DNA of 64,000 nucleotides from Mansonella perstans (taxonomy: Eukaryota > Nematoda > Chromadorea > Rhabditida > Onchocercidae), in NCBI GenBank assembly GCA_037074765.1, contig JBAMDO010000130.1:62001-126000 (forward strand), given 5' to 3'. Below the pieces are notes generated by a model. It ran no database searches and had not been told where the DNA came from. It saw nothing but the letters and a program-made list of their open reading frames with translations. The position numbers and the translations under genes were made by a program. Below, one piece after another: positions 28,831 through 41,200 of this stretch; position 1 is the first letter of the stretch; every line of letters begins with the position of its first letter.

Positions 28831-30024
28831 GAAGGAGATGAAAAGAATGAAATGACAAAAAGAAAACATTCCTGTGGATTAATATACGTATAATCAATCC
28901 TATTATCATTGTGTAACCCTGATATTTCAAATTTTCAAACGACAATCAAATTTTATTTATTACTATTTTTAGATGACTTTTATTGCATCATTAAGTAAGT
29001 TTAGGTAAGAAGGCAAATGTATGGCAATTAGCATCAGAAATTGTTGTGATAAATTTTTACTGGGAAATATCCCAAGAAAATATTTTGCAACTAAAATTAT
29101 GCTGTAAATGAGACGAAAGACGAAGGTCAAGATATTGCAAAAGGTCAGTGTTGTTGATTTAAAAATTTTACATGAATGAATGATTTAGAACTGACTGACC
29201 TTCACTTTAGCACCTCTCTTTCTGCACTTTCTTCATCTTCATTACATTCATTCTATTTCATACTACTTGCATAATTAGCGCAATGAAGTAGTCAATGTCC
29301 CTTATGTCCTCTTCAATTTTATTTATACAAATTAAACCAAGTTTTTTCCACTTTTCCACTTCATCGTCCATTTTCCATATTTTCGCTTCATTGTGATAGT
29401 GTATGTGTGTGACCTTTTTAGTGTGACCTTTTTAGGTAAAATGAGAGAAATTTTTAGAAACAACAATAGTTGACCCTTTCAGATAAAATATAATGTTATA
29501 CATTAGCTGTAGAAATGCAGATGATTTTATGTTTTGGAATGAGGAAGAGTTAAAGGTTGTAGAATCTAAAGTTGGAAAAAATACTTGGAAAATTAATATT
29601 AGCCATACTTGGAAAAATTAATATATAACATCAATTTCCAGAAAAAAATCAATCAATCATATTTTCAGGCTGATACTTTCAGGTTCATTGTGCTCTTTAT
29701 AATGATACGTAAGTATAGAAAGAAAAAGAAAAGCTTATACAAATATCTTTTACTTAACGATATTCGAAATGGTCAATTGTTGTTAGAGGTTCTGAATATA
29801 GTAAATATCTTCTCTATTGCTTTCGAATAGTTCGATACAGGCGTTAATTAACAGCGACATTTGCGCGATTGCTGTTCCCTTTAGCACTTTGCTTTTCTTA
29901 TATTTTTTGTTCGTTTTTTCTTTTTTTTTTCCTTCTTTTCCTGCAAATTTTCAAATAAAATTTTTAACATTTGATTATTACTGTTGTTTACAAATTCATT
30001 ATTGTTTACACCATATATTGAAAC

Positions 30025-30114
30025 ATAGCTATGCCTAAAAGTGATTAGAAATAGAGCTTGATTAGAAAGATAAATGGGTGGGTCAAGGTGGACATGGAAG
30101 AATTTAATTAGAAA
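30025..30114. repeat. diverged left edge of the 45-bp satellite
   Basis: Contains GAGCTTGATTAGAAAGATAA and two degenerate satellite-like units. The same edge, with GCCTAAAAGT before it, recurs in inverted orientation at 40491-40660. Confidence 0.7.
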
Positions 30115-31425
30115 GTCGAACGAGTGAATCAGAGGGACATAGAAGAGTTTGATTGAACGATTGGATCAGATGGACATAGAAGAGTCTGTTTAGAAAGATA
30201 GACGACTGGATCAGATGGACATAGAAGAGTCTGTTTAGAAAGATAGACGACTGGATCAGATGGACATAGAAGAGTCTGCTTAGAAAGATAGACGACTGGA
30301 TCAGATGGACATAGAAGAGTCTGTTTAGAAAGATAGACGACTGGATCAGATGGACATAGAAGAATCTGCTTAGAAAGATAGACGACTGGATCAGATGGAC
30401 ATAGAAGAGTCTGTTTAGAAAGATAGACGACTGGATCAGATGAACATAGAAGAGTCTGCTTAGAAAGATAGACGACTGGATCAGATGGACATAGAAGAGT
30501 CTGTTTAGAAAGATAGACGACTGGTTCAGATGAACATAGAAGAGTCTGCTTAGAAAGATAGACGACTGGATCAGATGGACATAGAAGAGTCTGTTTAGAA
30601 AGATAGACGACTGGATCAGATGGACATAGAAGAATCTGCTTAGAAAGATAGACGACTGGATCAGATGGACATAGAAGAGTCTGTTTAGAAAGATAGACGA
30701 CTGGTTCAGATGAACATAGAAGAGTCTGTTTAGAAAGATAGACGACTGGATCAGATGGACATAGAAGAGCCTGTTTAGAAAGATAGACGACTGGTTCAGA
30801 TGAACATAGAAGAGTCTGTTTAGAAAGATAAACGACTGGATCAGATGGACATAGAAGAGCCTGTTTAGAAAGATAGACGACTGGTTCAGATGAACATAGA
30901 AGAGTCTGTTTAGAAAGATAGACGACTGGATCAGATGGACATAGAAGAGCCTGTTTAGAAAGATAGACGACTGGATCAGATGGACATAGAAGAGTCTGTT
31001 TAGAAAGATAGACGACTGGATCAGATGAACATAGAAGAGTCTGCTTAGAAAGATAGACGACTGGATCAGATGGACATAGAAGAGCCTGTTTAGAAAGATA
31101 GACGACTGGTTCAGATGAACATAGAAGAGTCTGTTTAGAAAGATAGACGACTGGATCAGATGGACATAGAAGAGCCTGTTTAGAAAGATAGACGACTGGT
31201 TCAAATGAACATAGAAGAGTCTGTTTAGAAAGATAGACGACTGGATCAGATGGACATAGAAGAGCCTGTTTAGAAAGATAGACGACTGGTTCAGATGAAC
31301 ATAGAAGATCTGTTTAAAAAGATAGACGACTGGATCAGATGGACATAGAAGAGTCTGTTTAGAAAGATAGACTATTGGATTAGATGGATATAGAGAAGAG
31401 TCTGGTTAGAAAGATACACGATTGG
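30115..31425. repeat. 45-bp tandem satellite, about 29 copies
   Basis: The unit is GACTGGATCAGATGGACATA followed by GAAGAGTCTGTTTAGAAAGATAGAC-type sequence. Copies differ at a few fixed positions (GGATCA/GGTTCA, GTCTG/GCCTG, TGGACA/TGAACA) and many alternate, giving a 90-bp higher-order unit. Because 45 is a multiple of three and stops are absent in one - strand frame, a 366-codon open frame with a 15-residue period runs through it; I do not regard that as a gene. Confidence 0.97.
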
Positions 31426-32300
31426 ATCAGGTGGGCAAGAGAAAAAAGTTAAACACTTCAAAAATTCAAATAATTGGTATTGTGGAAAATAATTCGATGA
31501 ATAATTGAAATTTTTTAATCGCAATATTTTTTCAATTCTTTTATCAAGAAAAATTGCAATAATTTCCTACACAAAATATTTTTCTTTAAAGTTACAATTG
31601 AAAAAAATGTATGGAAATTATTTCAATCTTTGATATTTTAATTAAAAATTTTATTCATTTTTTCTCTTTCAACTGCTTATTCAGCATGATCGGTTCAACT
31701 CAAAAAAAAAAAAAAAAAAAAAAGTGAAACCTGAATGTACGAATATCCAATGAGGACAGATTTACTGCTCTAGTTGCTAACAATAGTTATTTCAAATTTA
31801 AATGCCTCACTTGAATTAATCACGGAGTCACTGATCACTGATGTGAATCAAATGATAAATGATTGTTATAAATTCATAACATTTCCATACCAATTTCAAA
31901 TCTTTCTTTTTTCTCTTGTGTACTTTCACATTTGCTGCAAATAATTCATTCTATGTTAATGTTAATTTTTTGTTTTTTCAAATTGATTTTAATTCAAACA
32001 TTGTTTTAGGCATATTTTTGAGATTTGCAAATTTTAAAAAAATCAAGTTCTTTTTTTTGTAAATTTAAATTTATTAGAAACTTTTATAAAGTGTAAAATG
32101 TGTTATTTTTTAAATTAAATTGTTTGAATATTTTTAAAGAAATCATTGCACGAAAAGTTTTGTTTACATCTTACCGACAAAATTGGTTAAAGCAATTGAG
32201 GAATTTGAAAAATTTTGAAAAACAAAAATTTTCATCCTTTACAATTCACAGATCAATGGAACAGATTACACCTGAAAAGATACCACACAAATTTGCTTGA

Positions 32301-32378
32301 ACACAAACACACACACACATGGACACACACACACACACACACATACACATACATACATACATACATACACACACACAT
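32301..32378. repeat. (CA)n/(CATA)n microsatellite
   Basis: Runs of ACACAC, interrupted by ATGG, then CATACATACATA. Confidence 0.95.
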
Positions 32379-34159
32379 AGCGACAATTGCATGTATGCAT
32401 TAAAATTATCAAACTTCTTCAATGAAATTTTAAAATATTTAAATTGCATTTCATTTTCATTGCTATGTAAACAATTATCAGTTGTATATTGGTATATTGG
32501 TTGTTGTTTGTTTGCTGTTGTTGTTTTTTCTGGAAAGCAAAACAACTTTCGTCAATTTTTTTTCAATGATAATTTTTTTGGATGGAAATTTTGATAATCT
32601 CATAGAATAACTCAAGGTCCTAATAGGAATAGTTGTTGAAAGAAATTGAAACTAAAAAATTTAAATAAGAAGGAAAAGTTGTTTACCACTAATTGGATTA
32701 TTTGTGCTAACATTTATTATAAGTTTAATAATATTTTATTTTGTTCAAATATGTAATTGAAAAGCAATCTTGTGTTTTGAATGAATTAGAAGGTCTAAAT
32801 TATCTTTAAATGTAAAGGTCAAATGGCAATTCAGCAATGCTCTATGATTACGTTTAATTTTTAATTGTATCAATTAATTAATTAAACTAAACAGGTCAAG
32901 TCAAATTATAGGGGTTAGATTTTGCTGAAAAGAAAAGATTTATTATATTTATCTTAGCTAAAGTAACTTATTGCAGTATTTCTTTTTCTACAAACGATCT
33001 CGGTGGTATATCTTATTTGTTTTACTGCAATATCGAAATAACAATAGTAAAATAGTAGATTTCGAAAAAAAAAATCAATTACATTTATGATTATCTGCTC
33101 CCTTACGAATTTCTCTGTTAGATTTTTATCAAATCTGGTATCATTTGGAAATTTCAATCATGACCGTTTTCATTTCCCAAATATCTATCTTTGATGTGTA
33201 TCGACTAATGAATGTCAGAAATTATCATAGTATATAAATTTGTCAAATAGTTGATGGTAATTAAATTACTGTTATTTGACGATGATTACGTAATGTGTCA
33301 CGGTATCACGTGATATACCACGAAATGTAAACGATAATTAAAGGAGAAAATTTTAGATAGTAAAATAGGTTTTTTTAGAAACAAAAATATTGCAATGTAT
33401 TTCTGCTATTCAATAATAAAATGCATGAAGATACAATGAAAAGTTTTTTAAATTTGCTATTGTAATAAGGAATTGATAGTATCAATTTTAAAAAACGTGG
33501 CGATATTAGACGTGAACATGCAAGATAATAATTGCAACAGCGTTGAAAGTAACTGATGCGTATGATCTGAATGTAAGATGATTCTCGCTAAGATTTTCAT
33601 CGAATAATGATGCGATAAGTTATTTTTTGAAAATTTAATTTTTTTCTTTTACTCTTTCTCTCTCTCTATTTCTAAACGAATATGTCAAATGCGTCAAAAA
33701 AGGTACGTTTAGAATTTGATTAGAAAACAATGAATTAAATTTGTTAGAGCAAAATTTTAGTGAGTAAATAATTAATTTCATGGAAAAAAATTTTTTTTTT
33801 TGGGAATAAAAAATTAAAAGAAGAGGACTTGAAAAGGCAAAATTGATTTAAATCTTTTTAAATCCTTTTAACCATTTAAATCCAATCAATGTTTAGGTTA
33901 TTAAGTTCTCAATGATTCCTCATATTGTCCTAAAAAGGTTATCTAATAAATGCTAATAAAATTTTTGACCAAAACACAAGCAACCACCAAGCAATTTCAT
34001 TCATTTAAATTACGCTTCGATTGTAAGGTTAATTATTTTCGATGAACTTTTATCGGATCAGTGATCAAATGGATAAAATTGATTTGCATGGATTGCTTTC
34101 TAATGTTGCGAATTTGCTTACGTTTCCGGCACGAATGATTATTTATTTCCCAAATAATA

Positions 34160-34425
34160 AATATATTGCAAAGAAAATTTTTGTTCAACCTTTATTAATT
34201 TTTTTCAGGAATCTTTTGATAACTAAGCTAATTGATTTCCATTGATTGATGATTACGATAATTAGTATTTTAAATTTGCTCGAATAATTATTTTCTCAAG
34301 CAGTGCAATAATGTTGAGAGCAAAATTTTTGTTCATACCTTTAATGAAGAAGTTTTAGCATACTTTTAGATAACTGAGCTAATTGATTTATTGATTGATA
34401 ATTACGATAATCATTATTTGGATTA
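34160..34425. repeat. diverged direct duplication, about 150-bp period
   Basis: Blocks AAAATTTTTGTTCA, TACCTTTA or AACCTTTA, TTTTGATAACTAAGCTAATTG and GATTACGATAAT occur at about 34168-34265 and 34321-34420. Confidence 0.65.
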
Positions 34426-35597
34426 AGTTATTCTGTAGCAATTTCCATTTTTTAATCTACAAAATTAATCAAATTTTAAAATAAATGAATGATTCATAAT
34501 TACAATTTGGTAACTGAAATTTCAATTTGATACATTTGATATTTAACAATTTCATATTGAATTGAATAATTTGAAATTCCACTGAATTGCACTAATTCAT
34601 TGCACTTGTTGCTACCTAATTAAATCTTTGCTAATTTTCTTACACTGAAGTATACTTTCGAAGAATTTTAATTACAACACTTGAATTTAATTTTAGAGAT
34701 GAATGAAAATTGCAAAATTTATTCAAATTCATTAATTGTATCAATTTTCGAATATTAATTCATTTTTCAATTTCAATTTATTAAATATTCATCGACATTT
34801 GTTCGCGAGACTATTCAGAAAATGCGGTATCTAAAGAAAAAAAACAAAGCCATAAATTTGAAATTTGTTGTAAAAATTTTTCCGAATTATAAATTCATTT
34901 TTCAATTTCAATTTGTAAAATGTTTGTGTACGTACTTTTTTGCAATTTCAATGATGCTTTTCAAATTTATGGCATCGTGTATATGTGATAGTGTGAAAGC
35001 CTCCATTCTCTCTCTCTCTTTCTATTATTTGTTTCAAAACTATTTAAAATTTCTTTAACATTTTACATATAAATTAGCACTAATGTTTATTTATGAAATT
35101 ATAATTAAAAACATTTAACAATTGCTTGTCTGAAAAAATTAACTTCTAAAATTTAACTGTAATTAGATCTATTTCTAACGGTTATTTTTTTTTTTTTTGT
35201 TCAAATTAAAGCAACAATAAATAATGAAATGATCATTGGCTATCAACGATCGTTGCAGTTAATGATAGATTAACTCTCATAAGAACGATGAGGTTTCATC
35301 TTAAGTACCAGATAAAGTTTCATTTTCATCAATCAACAATTGCTAGCTATTAAATAGCATCTGGAAGAATTAATTTACACTGCATTATTTATACATTGAT
35401 AAGGCATCAGCTGCCCACAACTGACCTTTCCCTTGTGTTATTTGTTTTTAGCTTGGTCAAAGAAAATAAGTGAAATTTTGAATTTTGCTTCTTTTCAACA
35501 TTTGTAACTAGGATCAGTTATCGTTTTGAAAGCTACACTAAGCTATGACTATTCATTAATCTTTTCAACCATTTATCAACAAGCAAATTTTTTCTAT

Positions 35598-35860
35598 TAT
35601 TTTTATTTTTATTTGCTTATTGTTGCTGTTATTGTTGTTATTGTTATATTGTCATTGTTGCTGCTGTTATTATTGTTGTTGTTATTGTTGCAATTGTTAT
35701 TGCTGTTACTATGTTGTTGTTGTTGTTACTGCTACTGTTCTTATTGTTGTAATTGTTATTGTTGCTCTTGCTGTTATTGCTGTAATTGTTACTGCTGTTT
35801 TGTTGCTGTTGTTGTTATTGTTATCGTTACTGTATTGTTGTTGTTGCCGTTATTTTTTTG
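35598..35860. repeat. (TTG/TTA/CTG)n trinucleotide tract
   Basis: Impure run of TTGTTGTTATTGCTG units. The Leu/Val/Cys-rich open frames in it are composition artefacts. Confidence 0.85.
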
Positions 35861-37764
35861 TTAATTTCAATATTTTTTAATTTCCCTAAATAGGTTTCAA
35901 AACTTTAATTTGAAATATTTCCAATTATTTTCTTTTATGCATTATTTTCTTACGCCTATTTATTATTGGTTTGTTGTTAAATTTTCTCTTATATATTTGA
36001 CTGTTTTTATAATTATTTTTCTTTCAATTCTGTTTCTGTTTTTTTTGGTTTTTTATAAAATCTTTTTTTCTTTTTTCTCTAGGATCTCTGTGATTTGTTC
36101 ATGTTTTTGAATTGTTAATTGATAAGCTTTGTTTTTTTTAAGTTCCAATTGCTTTTCTTTTTAATAGTTTGTATTTTCGATAATTTAACTGCTACTAGCA
36201 GCAAGTATACAGGTAGTGAAATTTAGTGCTTCATTTGTACTTTGAATTTTTAATTACGAAACTTTTTTTTCTTTTTTTCTCTAGGATCTCTATGATTTGT
36301 TCCTTGTATCGTTTTTCTTTTTACAATTATGCCTTTAAATTTTTAAAATCTTGCTTTTCAAACTTTTCTTTTATCTTATGAATTTGTTTCCGGTTTTTTC
36401 CTATTTATTCAAGTTTTTATTTTTTCGTTAAATTTCAAAAGATTTTTTTTTATGTTCATGATTATTTAAAATGGTAGTAGTTCAGATTAGGCTAACTTAG
36501 GCTTAGGTAAGTTTTTTTTAAGCCTAAGCTTAAAGCTTATGTATTAAACTTGGACAGATTTTGGTGCAAGTGTTGGAATTTGTTTAGTTTTAATTTTATC
36601 GTCTGTAACTAATTTCATCATTGTAAATATTACATTCTGAAATCAAATATCACTTATGAGCAACACTTTTCATTAGTTACGTGCCTAATGAATTGTTGGC
36701 TAATTAGTTGAAAAAAAACGAGCCTAAATTTTGATGAATTTAACTAGTGATGATACTTTTAATAATTTAGTTTCCAAGGAAATTTAAATGCTGACAAAAT
36801 TTACATCTTTGTTGAAAATTTTCAATTACAGTTCATCATTAAAGTCCTACAGTAAAAAAGTAGTATTGTACTGGATTGTTGCTAACAGGTCTAATATGGC
36901 TAAATGAATTCTTAGCTGATCGTGATTAGCTGCTGATGAATAGTAATGGCAATTAAATAACATTTGATAGTTTTAAATGATAGTGCTTAGTATGTTTGAA
37001 CAAATTTAGGTATAACTTTAAGTGATTAAATGTACCTACTAACTTAGGTAGCCTAATTTTCAGGTCTTTTCTTTCATTGTAAAAACAAAATGCATCATCA
37101 CAAGAGTAACAAATGTCATCATCAAAGTTTGTGTCTATTAACTATTCATTTCTTGTCACCTAAATGAATTGTGACAGTCTCTTTTTTTCTTCATCGGGGT
37201 TTTTTTTTTTAGTAGAAACAGCTTTATTATAGTCAAATTTTGTAATGCTTAAAATCATCGTTCCTCAAGTGTGAAAATTCTCAATTTGGTAAATTCCAGT
37301 CTGGTCTATTTTTCTCCTTTTCAAAAAAAAAAAGCCTTTAAATTCAATGAAAATTTCAGTAAGTGCAAAAGCTAAAAAGAATGCCAAGAATTGCGTTTCA
37401 ATGAAATTGAAACTTTTGAAATAAATATTTTGTTTTTCTGCACTACAGTAAGCTGAAATAAAATTTCATAAAAGGAAAAACCTGCTTTTCCAGCTCAGTA
37501 TGATTTATTCTTGTATCTGTTTATATTTTTGCATCTGTTTATATTTTCAATCTTATGATCTTATTTATGGTTTTGTTTTCAATTCAGTTTTCATTGATGT
37601 ATTCTTTGTCGTTTTGTGTATTTCCGAAAAAAAAAAGATCATTTTAAGATCATTTTGATTGATCTGACCAAACATTCAAATGCTGCATTCTACTACTTTT
37701 ATGATTATTTTTGATTTTATTTTCATTTTTTTTGTTTTATCTTTCCGTTAATGTTTTGAAATGA

Positions 37765-37842
37765 TAACGGATTATTTGTTGTTTGTTGCAGAATTTTCAT
37801 TACTAACGGATTATTTGTTGTTTGTTGCAGAATTTTCATTAC
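37765..37842. repeat. perfect 39-bp tandem duplication with acceptor-like TTGCAG
   Basis: Bases 37765-37803 and 37804-37842 are identical. Each contains TTGTTGTTTGTTGCAGAATT. The identity indicates a recent event. Confidence 0.92.
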
Positions 37843-38259
37843 TTCGTGATTAACGTAATTATTTTGATAACATGTGACAAATTAAATTAAACTATAATAT
37901 TTCATTCAATAGAAATGTAAAGCGAAACTTTTAATTGATACTGACGTTAGGCAGTTAGCATCGTATGATTGTTTTCTTTTTTTTTGCTCTGCAATACAAG
38001 TTTTATTATTTTAGTGGAATGTGAACTCATTAAATATTTCACAGACATTTTAATTTTGATGATATTTACTGGGACAAAATTAACCGAAAACTGATTTTGA
38101 ATTTTTTTTGTTGAAAAGAATTTTTTCCACAGGATTTGTATGCTAAATGAATGACCTTTAGAACTATTGAAATGCATTAAATGTTCAGATCGTTTTACCG
38201 TAAAATAAAATGACACTATTTTAGGGTTAAAAAAAAAAAAAACAAACTGGGTAAAAACA

Positions 38260-41200
38260 ATGACACTGAAATATCGTTTTACTGTACTCTTCCTAAGTTC
38301 ACTCACAACAATGGTGATGCTTACATTTAGTCGTATTTTTACTCTTTCTACTACAATAAATCTATGGAAAAGTGAACAAGCTATAGGGAAGTATTCATCT
38401 AATACAGATCTAATTGTCATTATTGCACCTAATACTACTACTACTACAACAACAACAACAGTAGCAAATACTACTACTACTATTACTACTGCTACTACTA
38501 CTACTGCAGTTGACTACAGTGATAAGGTATTGCTTTATAATGGATGTATATTGTGACCGATACTATCAGTAAATTTAGTTCTTCTTCTAAAGTATTTTTC
38601 AAATGACTTCAATGACTGCATAGATAATATGAAATAATGGAAGATTTTTTAAAATTAAAATTACCATAAAAGTATCAAAATGAAAATTTATTTAGCAAAA
38701 AAAAAGTGGAGAAATTGAATTTTTTGCTACAACAGAAATTATTATTAAATTTTTGAAATTTCACTTTCATATTTCTAATTTCGATAGAAAAAATTTGAAA
38801 GTTCTAGCGATCTCATTTATGACAAAAAAAACAAGAGAATTTGAATTCTCTCGCTGTTGTGGTAATTACCTTGAGAAAAATGTGCAAATGTGCAAATTTT
38901 CGAAGTAATCGTGGAGGGAATGAGAGGGAAAGAGAGAGAGAAAAAAAGAAAATTTAATTTGGAAGTAATCATGGGAGAAACATGAAAGCGAGAGATATTA
39001 AATTTTGTTAATATTATTGATATGAGAAGAAATGGCTCGTTGAATTGCATCAAATAAATTTGAAATTGTATAAGAAAAATATGTGAAAAAAAAATAAGCT
39101 GTTATTGTAATGATGAAAAATTTCGTCTCATTTCAATTTTATGCCCTGCAATTTACAGATATATGTAATGGCTGCCTATGTGACATCACCATCAAGCATA
39201 AGATTAACGACAATTCGCAAATGTCACAAGAACATTAGGCTTCGTTTACATCTGAAGATAAATCAATCCAATTTTTTAATTTTTCCACTAATTAATAAGC
39301 CAATGCTTAGATGTCCATGGTTTTTTGCGACAAAGTTAGTTTTTTCAGTCATTTATTAATTGTCTCATTAAAACATAAATGATCCAATTAATTAGATCAT
39401 TTCTAATGAACAAACACGTGCCTCCTGTAGGACAATTGCGATTTTATTGGGATTTGGATAGGCCATCATTAACAATCGCAATTGTCAGGATTACAAGAGG
39501 CACTGTGATACTCCTGGTGAACAAATTGATTATATATTCATTAGGATTAGCATAAGTGTATAATTGTTAGAGCAACTAATTACTGATTTCTATTCAGATG
39601 TAATTTTGTTTATTAGAGTAATTAATCATTAATTTCTATTCAGATGTGATTTTGTTGGTTATTTTGCGATAACAATGTTTCGGAAAGAATTGAAACAAGA
39701 ATTATTGATGAGAAGCCATGAAAATTTACCCAAAGCTTACCTGTCGCGGTTGGATAGGCCATCATTGAAAATTCCAATTGTCTTACAGGAGGCACGTGTA
39801 ATGTTGAATAGACCACGTAAACATTATCTGGCTGTTTGCTTACAGCCAATCTTCCTATTAGCCGACTGGACTTTACTTGTACAATTCTTTGAGGTAAGCT
39901 AAAGGCTATTATAAATAAATGAATGGAAGAAGTATGTTGCGAAAAAAAAAACTTACTTTTAAATTTTATCAATCATTTTGTAAATTGTACTTAATTGATT
40001 AAATTGATTCACTTTTTTTTCGAATGAAATATGTTCTCTTTCTCTCTTCCTCTTTTTCCCCTCTCTTTATCTTCCTTTTTCTTTCTTAGAATATTTTATA
40101 GGTTTGGATTGCTCAAGGTGTCACCAAATTTTGTGTTTATGTACAATCGATGACACCTGAAGTTGACGCATTGCTACGTGTTTATGAGCATTCAAAAAAT
40201 GTGGAAATTGAACGAATTAATTGGGCTCCATTGCCAACAGATGATGTTATTTCTAAACATGAAAATGATCCAAATTTACGGACTTATAGAACTGAGGTTT
40301 GAGTTTTCCCGGAATTTCAGAATTGTAATACAAGATCTTTTTTTTATAAAATAAAAGCAAAGTGCTAAAGAGAACAAATGTCAGTGTTAATTAACGTATT
40401 GAACTATCTGAAAGCAATAGAGACGATATTTGAGAATATATACAGAACCACTAACAACAACTAACCATTTGTAATATAAGAACTCTTCTATGTCCATTTG
40501 ATCCAATCGTTCATTTTTCTAATCAGAATCTTCTATGTCCACCTGATTCAACTGTTTATCTTTCTAATCAAGCTCTGTTTCTTTTTTAGGCTTAGTTACT
40601 TTTCTTTTAGGATTACTTTTACTTTACCACTACTTACTTACTTTTAGGCGTAGCTACTTTTCAGTACATGATGTAAACAGTTTTCAGAATTGTAATATAA
40701 CATCTTCCTGAAAACTTTTAAGGTTGTACATTTAACAATACAGTCATATTGCAGATTTTTTTTTTGTGTTTCCAAAAGATAGTTAATATATTTTCAATAA
40801 CGATTTCATTAGCGATTTAACGAATTTATCAATTACAAGTATCTTATCTTAAATTATTTGATCTTCACATCTTACTCATCCCTTTATCATTTATTCAATT
40901 TAATTATTCAATTTAATAATATTATTGCTGTCTCTTCACTCTAGAATCAATCTTAATATCATTTAAAGATTAGAAATATTTATCTTTGAGTGCTGCTTCA
41001 ATGATAATCAAAAAAAGAAAAAATATTCGGTTGATAAGTCGAATGTGACATAATCAGCAATATCTCAATAGTTACTCAATTGTAAAAATTGTAGATTTGA
41101 GGGAGAACGGTAGAATGATTATTGATTGGTTCCTAAATTTTCTTTATTATTTCAGAAATTTTTAATTCATTAATTCTTTGGTAAGAACTTTCCATTACGT

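Larger units (their letters stand above)
25522..38259. other. 12.7 kb gene-poor region
   Basis: No protein-coding exon could be supported. Contents: TTATTA-rich DNA (26262-26605), a 5S rRNA relic (27682-27800), GA run (28789-28830), the 45-bp satellite (30115-31425), CA/CATA microsatellite (32301-32378), a diverged duplication (34160-34425), a TTG-rich tract (35598-35860) and a perfect 39-bp duplication (37765-37842). The 5' end of the - strand gene at 22177-25521 may extend into its left edge. Confidence 0.55.

Noticed and set aside
28426..28945. Phe- and Leu/Ser-rich frames on both strands
   Set aside because: Come from poly-A and GA runs; no family features.
30104..31204. 366-codon open frame on the - strand with a 15-residue repeat
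   Set aside because: It exists only because the satellite unit is 45 bp and lacks stops in this register; there is no promoter, splice context or non-repeat domain.
30115..31425. CRISPR-like regular array
   Set aside because: Units abut with no unique spacers, and the genome is eukaryotic; it is a satellite.
32246..32594. Cys/Val and His/Thr frames across the CA repeat
   Set aside because: Dinucleotide repeat artefacts.
35526..35880. Leu/Val/Cys-rich open frames
   Set aside because: By-products of the TTG/TTA/CTG tract.
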